64,000 bases of DNA, from assembly GCA_028710895.1 (NCBI GenBank), contig JAQTTH010000006.1, positions 124,001-188,000 on the forward strand. The letters are read 5' to 3'. Shown piece by piece: positions 53,035-62,070 of the stretch (the first letter of the stretch is position 1; every line of letters starts with the position of its first letter). This DNA is from Paludibacter sp. Lineage in GTDB: Bacteria > Bacteroidota > Bacteroidia > Bacteroidales > Paludibacteraceae. Made by a program: the position numbers and the translations under genes. Below the pieces are notes generated by a model. The model was not told the origin of the DNA and ran no database searches. It was given only the letters and a program-made list of their open reading frames with translations.

Positions 53035-53340
53035 ATTGGGGCTAACTCGACGCAGAAAATAAAACATACCGCTGGAAATGCGTTGGAAAAAGGCTTGGGT
53101 AGCGACTGACTGAATGGAGCTTGCGGAATGGAAAGGAAGGAGACTACCGAAGCTGTGCGGTGCTGAGGTGTGTGCATGAAATAAAAGCGGAATGAAATGT
53201 AAGGGTTCGGAGTGAGGTACGAACGTAGTTCCTGGAATGTAATGGGCTTGAATGAATGCATATACCGCAAGCACATGGTAATTAACTCGATATGTTTTTA
53301 GTTTTCTGCACAACTAATGGGTGGTGGGGAAATATTGAGG
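53035..53340. repeat. ~305-bp direct repeat, copy 1
   Basis: It starts CATTGGGGCTAACTCGACGC and ends in AACTAATGGGTGGTGGGGAA. It shares its whole length, at roughly three-quarters identity by eye, with 53587-53890. Conserved islands include ATGGAGCTTGCG, TGCAAGCACATGG-like and TTTTCTGCACAACTAATGGG. No shared open frame is intact in both. Confidence 0.8.
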
Positions 53341-53586
53341 TCTTAAATCAAACACTTTCACAAAGTATTTTGGTATGGGAATGGGGTTCACCACAACCCC
53401 TGGAGTGCCAAAATGTTTTGTATCCACTGTCCCCATTGGAAAACCTGTTATGGTTTTCATTGCTACCCGAAATTTATCTCAATGAAAACTATAAGTGGTT
53501 TTCGGGGCTTTATTCTCTGGTTGGCGGAACGCACAACAACGCACCGATAAGGTGTAATTACTTCCCGCTCTACCTTTAGGCGATTA
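53341..53586. other. Spacer between the two repeat copies
   Basis: 246 bases without a recognisable gene or structure; it starts where the two copies stop being alike. Confidence 0.5.
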
Positions 53587-53890
53587 ATGGGGCAAACTCG
53601 CCGCAGAAATGAAAAATATACCATTGGAAATGCGTGGGAAAAGGGCTTGGGGAAAACGGAGTGAATGGAGCTTGCGAAATGGAAATGAGTATTTCCCGAA
53701 GCCGCGGGGTGCTGAAGTGTATGATTGGAATGAAAGTGTAATGAAGTATCAGGGGTCAGCGTGAGGAACGAACGCAGCTCCTGGAACGAAATGGAGCGAA
53801 AATGGAAATCATATACTGCAAGCACATGGATAATCAACTCGATATGTTTTTTATTTTCTGCACAACTAATGGGTGGTGGGGAAATCTTGA
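53587..53890. repeat. ~305-bp direct repeat, copy 2
   Basis: Second copy, about 550 bp after the first, same orientation. A short hairpin AGGAACGAACGCAGCTCCT corresponds to AGGTACGAACGTAGTTCCT in copy 1. The stem-forming outer triplets are kept, and a T-T mismatch becomes an A-T pair, so RNA structure may be conserved. Confidence 0.8.
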
Positions 53891-54201
53891 GGCTCTTCGG
53901 GCAACGGAGCGGGGCAAAAGCGTTGATCTTGTGCGGATATTATACATAATGGGGTTATGGGCTTCCCTATTGCTTTGCCTTCAGGCAAGGGAATGACCAT
54001 TAACTACATGTTATGTATAATAGCTTTGAGTTATTTTTTCTGGCGCATTTCAGGCACGGTGGTGGCGGTTGGAGTGCCTGATTTCTTTTTTGCTCTTGTG
54101 GGTTGATTGAAACAGTGGTTTTGAAAAAACAACACTGTGAATGTGTAAGGATTGCAAAAAGTGTGACAGAAAAAAACAACAGCAGAGTGGATTGTGGGGA
54201 G

Positions 54202-54257
54202 GCAGGCAAAAAGACTGTGCAAGCCCAGAGGTACGAGGGGTGAGGATTTTTGCCTGC
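54202..54257. other. Hairpin with perfect 11-base arms
   Basis: GCAGGCAAAAA at 54202-54212 and TTTTTGCCTGC at 54247-54257. The wider context GAGGCAGG...TTGCCTC extends the symmetry. The arms surround a G-rich loop (GAGGTACGAGGGGTGAGG). Not an ordinary terminator for any gene I see. Confidence 0.55.
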
Positions 54258-54270
54258 TGGGGATTGCCTC

Positions 54271-54904
54271 GGCGGAGCTGTCCTTAATGAACTATCAGGT
54301 GAAACCTGACCGCTTCCAACCGAACTTTTTTTCCTTTCGGATTTTATACCTATTTCTCAGACAAACCAGATTTTTACATTTAGATTTCAGAAAATACCCC
54401 TTGGTTGCGGAGTTGCGGTTGCGGAGGGCATCAAATCCTTTACCATAAAGGATCCTATCGATTTTGTCCCGCAACTAAACTGAATTTGTTTTGGATTGTA
54501 ATTTTATTTTTGTTGCGGTGTGTTTCTTCTGAAAACCTTACTAGTAAAGCTTTTTAGCGTATTTTGACCGCAACCAGGCAATTTCCAAGATTTAGTGTTA
54601 ATTCAGTTGAAGTGATTCAAACAAAAGGTTGTGCAAAAAATGGTGCAATTAATCAAGTTTTTTCTTGCGAATGACAAATTTTGTCGCAAATAGATCGAAT
54701 CAGCACAAATATCAGCGCACATAAAGTTATTCGGTCTGTTTTTTCTCATCTTCCAGAGCTTTGTCAAAATCGTCTTTGGACTTTTGACTGAAATGTTTAT
54801 TGCTAAACTGTTTCAGCATATTTTGAACAAAACAAAACAATTTACGTTGTCACTAATGTCGAATTATTTTCAAAAGCAATATTATAAGAAAAAACGAATT
54901 CTAA
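54271..54904. other. AT-rich gap with a tiny minus-strand frame
   Basis: No convincing gene. A minus-strand frame at 54727-54819 reads MLKQFSNKHFSQKSKDDFDK then ALEDEKKQTE (30 residues) with even charge spacing. It could be the tail of a lost gene. GTTGCGGA-like words recur at 54401-54428. Confidence 0.3.
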
Positions 54905-56488
54905 TTACGAGTTTCTAAAGGCCCAATAAATTTTGGGAAAACCTGCAACAATTTTCCTTTTCTCGTCTAAAATTCTTTTATTTGGATGAAGACCTTGTAA
55001 AACCATATGAATATCGTTTATTAATGCCTGTGTACTTGCAAAATATCCATGTCCAAGCAAACCTGTATCTACTTTTGAAGCATCAACTGTATCAATACCA
55101 TCAATTACAATAATATTCTTACCGCCATCTCCAGCTCTTGGATAATTGTATCTAAGTTTTTTTGATGCAAATAAAGCATTGTCTTTCTTCGATGCGTATA
55201 ATGTTAATCTAATGTCGCTTTTTATAGCAGGCATTATCTGATTGACAAACACATCCTTATCAATATCCGGAGCAGCTAATATAATCTGATTAATTATTTT
55301 ATTTGGATAATTACCTTCGATTTTTAATTTTTCTAGAGCCTTAGTTAAAACCACATTTCCCATACTATGAGCAATAATGTGCAGCTTATTTATATCTCCA
55401 TTAGTAAGTAATTTTATAAAATCACATAAATATTGTGATGAGGCGTCTGCAGTAGAGCAATCTGCCTCGTAACCTAAAAGATTCCCAACCGATGGCCAAG
55501 AAAAAGCTGTCACAGCACCTTTAAAGTTTAAATCGAAACCTAACTGCGCTGTTCTCATGAGCGCTTCTTTAAAGTTTACATTAAACCCATGAATAAACAA
55601 CAAGACGTCCTTATCAGTAGAATTAGCTAATTTTCTTTTTAAAATATCAATAAAATTTAATTCAGCTAACTTTTTAGTTTCTAATACTGTAAAATGTTTA
55701 TTTTTACTTTCTTCAAAAAATAAATTAGAAAACCAATCAGGTCTTTCAATTTTACCTGTTTTATGTGAGGATGGTATACTGACTACACTTGAACCTAAAT
55801 GTAATTTAGTGTCTCTTCTATTCGCGAATTGAATTTCATCCAAAACCGATTCTACTATTCTGTTTGTACCAAAAAGGATTTCGTATTTATGATATTTATT
55901 TTCATCTATATTGGAAGAACTACTTTCAAACTCAGATGTTATTAATCCAGATCCATCATAAGAATCTGGTTCTCCAATAGAAAAGTTAACACTATTTAAA
56001 CCACCCTTACTTTTTTCATTTCTAATTACACCACCTTTTTTATTTAAATTGATTCGAGATCCTGAAATATACATTCGAGACAAGCGACTTAAATTTGGGC
56101 TTCTACTTAATTTACTATCTGGCTGGTTTATTATTTCCAAAAATTCATTTACGTCAATATCAATATTTACATTTTTTTCTATTTTAATTATTTTCTCTAA
56201 ATTTAACGGTCCAGATTCGACTTTAATTTTATCAGAACCTAATCTTATAGATGCATAATATCTGGACTTGGGTTTGGTTGACATTTTTCTCTTGTATGAA
56301 AGCGGCTCAATATAACTAGTTGATATTTTGACAACTCGTCCATTTCTACGCAATATTGCTTCATGTCTTTTATTGCTTTCCACTTTTAAATAGATACTCT
56401 CGTATCCGGCATTAATCATCTTTGAATACAACTGTTTAAATGCAACAGTAGTATTTTTTTCATTATTAACCATTACAAGTGCTTTCAT
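54905..56488 (-). CDS. DUF900-type alpha/beta hydrolase, predicted effector
   Basis: 527 residues, no signal peptide or membrane helix. Residues 200-527 are a DUF900 alpha/beta hydrolase: entry segment EILFGTNRIVES and FANRRDTKLHLGSSVVSIP, oxyanion region LLFIHGFNVNF (His300), nucleophile elbow AHSMGN (Ser375), Asp408 in LAAPDID and His480 in LLGHGYF. Residues 1-195 are a separate region I do not recognise, with a strand-helix-rich first part and a Ser/Asn-rich linker. It is the last gene of the GTPase operon, 25 bases after the trypsin-like gene, where effectors usually sit. Likely an esterase or lipase; target (membrane lipid, or other) is unknown. Confidence 0.85.
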   Translation of the reverse strand: MKALVMVNNEKNTTVAFKQLYSKMINAGYESIYLKVESNKRHEAILRRNGRVVKISTSYIEPLSYKRKMSTKPKSRYYASIRLGSDKIKVESGPLNLEKIIKIEKNVNIDIDVNEFLEIINQPDSKLSRSPNLSRLSRMYISGSRINLNKKGGVIRNEKSKGGLNSVNFSIGEPDSYDGSGLITSEFESSSSNIDENKYHKYEILFGTNRIVESVLDEIQFANRRDTKLHLGSSVVSIPSSHKTGKIERPDWFSNLFFEESKNKHFTVLETKKLAELNFIDILKRKLANSTDKDVLLFIHGFNVNFKEALMRTAQLGFDLNFKGAVTAFSWPSVGNLLGYEADCSTADASSQYLCDFIKLLTNGDINKLHIIAHSMGNVVLTKALEKLKIEGNYPNKIINQIILAAPDIDKDVFVNQIMPAIKSDIRLTLYASKKDNALFASKKLRYNYPRAGDGGKNIIVIDGIDTVDASKVDTGLLGHGYFASTQALINDIHMVLQGLHPNKRILDEKRKIVAGFPKIYWAFRNS

Positions 56489-56513
56489 ATAATGTTTTTG
56501 ATTACAGATTAAA

Positions 56514-57533
56514 CTAGATAACTTTACTTGTTATAAACTCAATTATTTTGTTAATATCAATTCCTTCATTTCTATACTTGGAGTCAGTTATAATAGGCTC
56601 ATCTGTTTTACGAACTCCTCCACTGTGATGAAGAGCAACAACCTCCCATTGCGAATTAAAGACAGGCGAACCTGATGACCCAGGCATAGTATCTGTTAGA
56701 TATTGAACTGTTCTATTGGTTGTATTAGTTACAATATTATGATATAATGCAAGTTTTTTAAATTGGCCTGCGGGATGCTGAATTATATTGACAAAGTCAT
56801 TTCTCTGTACATTTACTTTATCCAATTGAATATAGCCATATTGATCAATTTCTTCTGAATGAATCAATTTAAAAATTGTAACATCAAGATCTGCAACAGG
56901 AGAAGTGTACCAAGGTCCTTTGATATCAATATTGAAACTCTTTGAAGCTTTACTATTACCGTAAATATCTTCTTCGTAATCAAAAATTATTTTTGTAAAG
57001 TTTATATCACTCTTATCGCTTATAACATGATGATTAGTCATGAAAAACAATTCAAATTGTCCTTTTATTTTGAACAGGAATCCAGTACCAACTTTACTTG
57101 ATGGACCCTTTTTTATTTCGACTTTACCCACAGAGCGACTACTTACGATCCCTTTTTCTAGAAAACTAATAGGCAATAGTGAGTCATTTTTATATGTAAG
57201 AACTTCAAGCGTTTCTGCACTAATCTTCTCCCACTTGCTAATTTCATCTAGTTTAGGGCTTAATAAGTATTCAATATCAGAATGATTTAAAGCTGTTTTA
57301 AGAAATGGACTATCTGGATACTTAATCAGAACTGCATTAATCAAATCATCTACTTTAGAGCATTTTCTAGCTTCATTAATAACGCTATTCCAAATATCTA
57401 ATGCATTTCCATTGAAATTTATCATTTGAGTTCGTAAGCCAGCTGCATTTACGAACTTTGAAATACCGTCATGATGTGGTACTAAATCACTCAATACATC
57501 ATTTAGCTGAGTAAGTCTTGGCGTCCATTCCAT
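56514..57533 (-). CDS. EAD1-trypsin-like serine protease fusion
   Basis: 339 residues. Residues 1-88 match the helical effector-associated domain EAD1 (MEWTPRLTQLNDVLSDLVPH, AAGLRTQMINF, IWNSVINEARK, LINAVLIKYPDSPFL). Residues about 125-330 are a trypsin-like protease with triad His169 (FMTNHHVIS), Asp217 (VADLDVTIF) and Ser287 (MPGSSGSPVF). In conflict systems EAD1-trypsin proteins are recruited by a matching EAD partner and then cleave a target or an effector. The gene lies six bases after the 57540 gene, which ends in a similar small helical domain. Confidence 0.88.
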   Translation of the reverse strand: MEWTPRLTQLNDVLSDLVPHHDGISKFVNAAGLRTQMINFNGNALDIWNSVINEARKCSKVDDLINAVLIKYPDSPFLKTALNHSDIEYLLSPKLDEISKWEKISAETLEVLTYKNDSLLPISFLEKGIVSSRSVGKVEIKKGPSSKVGTGFLFKIKGQFELFFMTNHHVISDKSDINFTKIIFDYEEDIYGNSKASKSFNIDIKGPWYTSPVADLDVTIFKLIHSEEIDQYGYIQLDKVNVQRNDFVNIIQHPAGQFKKLALYHNIVTNTTNRTVQYLTDTMPGSSGSPVFNSQWEVVALHHSGGVRKTDEPIITDSKYRNEGIDINKIIEFITSKVI

Positions 57534-57539
57534 AATCTA

Positions 57540-58694
57540 TTAGTTTCTAAATATTATTGGGTGTTCTACGATCATTCTATCTATTAGTTCCTCAGTCTTG
57601 TTTTTCTTAATGCATAAATTTATCAGTTGAGCAGACATAGATGCAGCATTATCATCAGCTAGAAATGCAGGGCTAATCCCGATTCTTTGTGACAATGCAG
57701 AAATAGATACACTTGAGTTGTAGTAATATGGCAAAACATGAATTAATTCATCTAATGTTGTATGATTGAAGCTTGTATTTCGAATTCTTTGAAAAATCAA
57801 ATCTAATTTTGCTTTTTCTGAAGGTCTTTGCATATCAGCAGGTGAAATGTACTGAGTTTCAAATGTTGGATTTGTAATGTCAGGGTTAATTAAATAACTT
57901 CCATTTCTATTTTCTTGTTTAGCATAATCATTAAAGAATGTTTCAATTTCTCTTCTTTGATTTTTCACTTTTGAATCAAGGGATAGATATACAAAGTCGT
58001 ATAAAAGAGCATCTTTCGATTGATATTCCATTATTGAAAACGGATGATATAATACTGGAACATTTTCATTACGTGAAATTCTTATTTGATCAATTGAATC
58101 GATTATCAAATATCCTCTAGGAACTCTTTCAGTTGAAGCAAATCTTTTTGCCCATGGGATATCCATCTGTTGCCATTTTGCCTCTTCAATATCTACAACA
58201 TCACCTTGCTTAAGATTTAAAAGATCATAAACTTCAGGAAAAATTAGTATCGGGATACCAACTGAGGCATTACAACTTGATGTTATAGATATCAGTCTTT
58301 TTCCTTCATCATTCGGAGGCAAATGAATTGTTCCAATTCCACCTAAAACTTTCTTTGATTTCCCAGGAGGGTGAAATACAATCCAATCTTTACTTTTAAT
58401 AGCAATATCCTGTTCTGAATGTTTACGAATTTCTGCAGAATATTCAGTCCAGAAAAGTCCAGGAACTCGAGCAACCCAATCACTCACGACAAAATGATAA
58501 AATGAAAATTTCTTATTCCAAAACTCGTTTTGATTGTTCGTAACTTTATACCAGAATTCTTTGTCTTCAATAATATAACTCTCAGAACAAAAATTAGCAT
58601 TATGTTTATCGATCACGAGCTCATTTTTTACAATTGAATAGTTTTCAATTGTTTCAATAATCTTCACTCCTTTATATGCATCTAAATTTAACAT
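57540..58694 (-). CDS. Unrecognised conflict-system protein with C-terminal EAD-like domain
   Basis: 384 residues, soluble. I do not recognise the main body. Residues ~1-130 are aromatic and strand-rich (EFWNKKFSFYHFVVSDWVAR). Residues ~130-175 contain LLNLKQGDVVDIEEAKW, the kind of strand-turn seen in small barrels. Residues ~195-290 continue GYLIIDSIDQIRISRN. The last ~85 residues (LDELIHVLPYYYN, LSQRIGISPAFL, QLINLCIKKN, LIDRMIVEHP) look like an effector-associated/Death-like helical domain, ending like EAD1 (I-x-x-hP). It is 5 bases from GAP1 and 6 from the EAD1-protease, so it could link the GTPase module to the protease. Confidence 0.6.
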   Translation of the reverse strand: MLNLDAYKGVKIIETIENYSIVKNELVIDKHNANFCSESYIIEDKEFWYKVTNNQNEFWNKKFSFYHFVVSDWVARVPGLFWTEYSAEIRKHSEQDIAIKSKDWIVFHPPGKSKKVLGGIGTIHLPPNDEGKRLISITSSCNASVGIPILIFPEVYDLLNLKQGDVVDIEEAKWQQMDIPWAKRFASTERVPRGYLIIDSIDQIRISRNENVPVLYHPFSIMEYQSKDALLYDFVYLSLDSKVKNQRREIETFFNDYAKQENRNGSYLINPDITNPTFETQYISPADMQRPSEKAKLDLIFQRIRNTSFNHTTLDELIHVLPYYYNSSVSISALSQRIGISPAFLADDNAASMSAQLINLCIKKNKTEELIDRMIVEHPIIFRN

Positions 58695-58699
58695 GCGGT

Positions 58700-61246
58700 T
58701 TAGTTTATATAATTTTTTCTAAGGTTGTATATCAATTTAAATCTCTCATTGGAGTCATAATAGTTTTTCTTTATTTCTTTTAATAGTGAATTCATCGTAA
58801 TATCTTTAAAGAAGCCTCTCCTAAGTTTAGTTAGAAGGTCATGCCAAACTTCAACGCCAGTTGAATTGATTAGTAAATCAGATTCCTTACCACCAGCATT
58901 ATTCCAAATCGTTTTGATAGCTTGTCCATTAGGATAAAGATCAACAATTATATCTTCGGTACTTTTCCACCATTCATCGGTTGGTATTTTTACGTTTGCG
59001 ATAATTCCGGAAAAAGCTAATGCTGCTCTGGTTACAAAATCCAGTAGTTGATGACATTCTTCAAGTGCAAATTTCCAATTATTGTATTTGGATGATTTAT
59101 TATAAATAGTTGTGGCTACCGAGTTATATCTTCTTGAATGCACTAATCTTCCTAATTGAACAGCATCTGTTGCATCAATTGATTGTGAATGATTATATAC
59201 GTAATCTTTCAAAATGCGTTCAGGTAATTGGGAGTATTTGGAGAATATAGGTAAAACATATCTGACTTTGTTTCTATTATAATATAAGAATGTCGATATT
59301 CCATTTGAGATTATGTAATCAGATAATATTTTATCATCTGGGACTATATATGTTGAATTTATACTTAATAATTCAAGCAACTTACTCGATGTTTTCTCTA
59401 AGAAACCTTTCTTTGATTTTAAAGATAATTTTTGCCATAAAATATCCCTTCTCTGATAGTCCAAGATATTGCCATATTCTGATTCGCTAATTTTTTCTAT
59501 GAGATCTTTATTATATTCTTTTCCATCAATAATTAAATCGAATAACTGAAAAACCTTTTCTATGGGATTGAGTACACCATCATTCAATTTATTACCTTGA
59601 TTTATAGCACAAACCCAGATTTCTTGCCAATAAAAATTTGAGACATCTATGTTATTTAGAAGGGAATAGTCCTTGTGACAATACTCTCCACACAAATTAA
59701 TTAATCTCTTATCTCCATTGATTATTGTAAAACTAATAATTGAACATGGTGGTATCCCTTCAATAATAATTTTAATACCACCATTAAAATCTTGCTGTTT
59801 GTCAAAAACTAGTTGTTCCTTTAACGCTTTTTCAAATGGATATTCTAAAATCATCAATTTAGCGTGAAACTTGAGCCAATTCCTTTCAATAGCAAAAATA
59901 ATTAAACCCTTAAACTGTGATTTCTTGTATGAGTTAGCTAATTGAGAAACAAAACAATTTTCGGAATCCGTAGATTTATCAATAAAAGTCTCAATAGAGC
60001 CTAATATTGAAAAGTCAAAGCGCAACCAATTAAATATTATAGTTGCTTCTTTGACAGTAATCTTTGATAAAAAGTTTATTAATTGGCTTTGTATGTTACG
60101 ACTCCACCAGCTATCCTTGTTTGAATCATTTATCTTTTCAAATATTGGGAAGAAATTTATTCTTGAAGTTTCAGCTTCTGTAAATAAGTATTTATCTAAC
60201 CATATATTTATCGCTACTCTTAATTGATTCTCACTATTTTCAAAACTTTCTGTTTTAAAGTTTCTTACCAAATTCAATTCCGATATTTCACAAGAAGTAA
60301 TTAATTTGCAAATTTTATCTAATACAATATTCTTAAAACGAATGCCTTTTTGTTTATCCGGAGAGTATTTGGCAATAACCTGAGATAGTGAGTTGATTTT
60401 TTTTATATCAATGATAGAATCAATATTCTCGAAAGTATTTAGCACAATTCCGACTTTATTTATTTCATCTTTGGATAATTTATTTGTTTCAAGTGCTTTC
60501 TCAAATTTATTTATTCTTTGACGAGCATTGGAATCGCCAGCTAACAGTTGTTCATAAATTTCCGTAAGAATATAAGTGTCTGTTTTGCGGATCAAACAGA
60601 ATCCTCCACTAATAAATTTACTTTCAATATTTTCAGGTATAGTAATTAGATTAAGCTTTTCTTTAAGGACTGAATCTAAGTTAAAGTAAATGCCGAAATT
60701 AAGTTTTTCCTTTTCTTCAATTGAAAGAATTTGCCAGTATTTTGAAATTGCTAATTCATAATCCTCATCACCTACCCATATAATGGTATTTCCATAGTTG
60801 AGAATACTTACAAAACCATGAATTACTTTGTTAAACCTGTTTAGAAATGACTTAGAACTATCTTGTTCAACACAGGTTTTACTATCAATTTTGATTATAT
60901 CAATTGAACAATTTTTATTAAGTTTTTTTGGAAGGAAATCGAAAATTGCATATAGGTCAACTACATTTATCAAATTAGCCCTTGATATTGCAAAAACGTG
61001 TGAAAAAACTCTACCAGGCCGTACTTCCAGTGATTTATCCGGAAAAGTTTTCATAATTAGAAAATAGTCTTCACACATAAATCCTCGAACAGTTGGCTTC
61101 CAGTGAAGACCACCTATTTGATCTTGGATGTCGGTGTAAAAAGCAATTCTTTTTGCAAGACCTACATCATTGAATGTTGTTTTTATTAAGCCCCATCCAC
61201 CTTTTTCATCCTCACCACAAAGTATTTGATTAATTTCTATTTCCAC
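58700..61246 (-). CDS. GAP1-like GTPase-associated protein
   Basis: 848 residues, soluble. The N-terminus (about 1-160) is a GAP1-N2 domain: INQILCGEDEKGGWGLIKTT, RIAFYTDIQDQIGGLHWKP, RGFMCEDYFLIMKTF, RPGRVFSHVFAI. The rest is a long helical region (GAP1-M/C-like) ending WHDLLTKLRRGFF. GAP1 proteins always accompany the double GTPases of these systems and are thought to control or be controlled by their GTP cycle. Its start codon overlaps the stop of the upstream GTPase gene by one base. Confidence 0.8.
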   Translation of the reverse strand: MEIEINQILCGEDEKGGWGLIKTTFNDVGLAKRIAFYTDIQDQIGGLHWKPTVRGFMCEDYFLIMKTFPDKSLEVRPGRVFSHVFAISRANLINVVDLYAIFDFLPKKLNKNCSIDIIKIDSKTCVEQDSSKSFLNRFNKVIHGFVSILNYGNTIIWVGDEDYELAISKYWQILSIEEKEKLNFGIYFNLDSVLKEKLNLITIPENIESKFISGGFCLIRKTDTYILTEIYEQLLAGDSNARQRINKFEKALETNKLSKDEINKVGIVLNTFENIDSIIDIKKINSLSQVIAKYSPDKQKGIRFKNIVLDKICKLITSCEISELNLVRNFKTESFENSENQLRVAINIWLDKYLFTEAETSRINFFPIFEKINDSNKDSWWSRNIQSQLINFLSKITVKEATIIFNWLRFDFSILGSIETFIDKSTDSENCFVSQLANSYKKSQFKGLIIFAIERNWLKFHAKLMILEYPFEKALKEQLVFDKQQDFNGGIKIIIEGIPPCSIISFTIINGDKRLINLCGEYCHKDYSLLNNIDVSNFYWQEIWVCAINQGNKLNDGVLNPIEKVFQLFDLIIDGKEYNKDLIEKISESEYGNILDYQRRDILWQKLSLKSKKGFLEKTSSKLLELLSINSTYIVPDDKILSDYIISNGISTFLYYNRNKVRYVLPIFSKYSQLPERILKDYVYNHSQSIDATDAVQLGRLVHSRRYNSVATTIYNKSSKYNNWKFALEECHQLLDFVTRAALAFSGIIANVKIPTDEWWKSTEDIIVDLYPNGQAIKTIWNNAGGKESDLLINSTGVEVWHDLLTKLRRGFFKDITMNSLLKEIKKNYYDSNERFKLIYNLRKNYIN

Positions 61247-62070
61247 TATAATGCCTCTAATATTAGTTCGGTAATATCGTTTGTTTTTTCGCCATCTTCT
61301 TTTATTATATAGCCAAAACTTTCAGGACCTTCAATTTGATATTTCTCCTTGTTCTCTACAGTATTTAAAGGAAATTCCAATGCAGACAAACCAATAAATT
61401 TTAAACACTTATTATCCCAGTTGGTTACAATAAAATTAAGTAATAACGGTAATCTTGATTGCAAAATATCTTTTGGTTTATCATTCGTATTTAACTCATC
61501 CCAACAAGTTAGAACAATAGTAAGTTTAATTTTAGCATTTCTTAAATGATAATTATACCCTTTGTGGTGAAGTAGTAACTGTAAAAGCTCAATTAGCGAT
61601 GATTGATCTGACAAACTATTGTTATCTGTACTTTCTCCTTTTATAATTGGATTTTCTTTTGATATTTCCATGACGCTAATGTCGAAAGAGTGGTTTATCC
61701 CATTCAATCTAATGAAAAAAATCCAGTTATCACTGGTTCTTATTGCATCAGTCCACGTTTTATCAACTTCTCTTGTTTCAACTATATTATTTACTTGCTC
61801 ACCAGCATATTCGGGGCATCTGAGGTCTATTTGAACTCCTTCATTAGTTTGGATAGGCAGATAAAAGTATTCAGATTTTTGAGTGTTAGTAGGTCCTGGC
61901 TCATCACCATTCGCTAATGCTTCACGTGCGCCAGATATCGGAGATAAATCATCAACTGTCTTATATAAAATGAGTTTGCTTTTTTTCTTTTGTAATCTGG
62001 AATAAAATTGTGTAAGAAAAACAGTTTTGGATGAACGTGGTCTTCCTATGATAAGTAGTTGTTTATTCAT
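61246..62070 (-). CDS. Divergent GTPase, DO-GTPase1 type
   Basis: 274 residues. It begins directly with the P-loop LLIIGRPRSSKTVFL (G9-T16). Switch/G3 reads DLRCPEYAGEQV, where the usual DxxG Asp is displaced. The G4-like LTCWDELN has Cys-Trp before Asp rather than NKxD. These features fit the first GTPase of the paired (double-GTPase) conflict systems in the TRAFAC class. It overlaps its neighbours by four bases (GTPase 2 upstream) and one base (GAP1 downstream), so expression is tightly coupled. Confidence 0.75.
   Translation of the reverse strand: MNKQLLIIGRPRSSKTVFLTQFYSRLQKKKSKLILYKTVDDLSPISGAREALANGDEPGPTNTQKSEYFYLPIQTNEGVQIDLRCPEYAGEQVNNIVETREVDKTWTDAIRTSDNWIFFIRLNGINHSFDISVMEISKENPIIKGESTDNNSLSDQSSLIELLQLLLHHKGYNYHLRNAKIKLTIVLTCWDELNTNDKPKDILQSRLPLLLNFIVTNWDNKCLKFIGLSALEFPLNTVENKEKYQIEGPESFGYIIKEDGEKTNDITELILEAL

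Noticed and set aside
52800-53837. Minus-strand proteins of 120-160 residues across the ~305-bp repeats
   Set aside because: The frames differ between copies, overlap one another in two frames, and have biased Phe/His/Ser content with no domain; the DNA element explains the resemblance.
53292-54000. Plus-strand short proteins with CTTNGWWGN in both repeat copies
   Set aside because: The shared stretch is short, starts are not conserved and the frames diverge straight after it.
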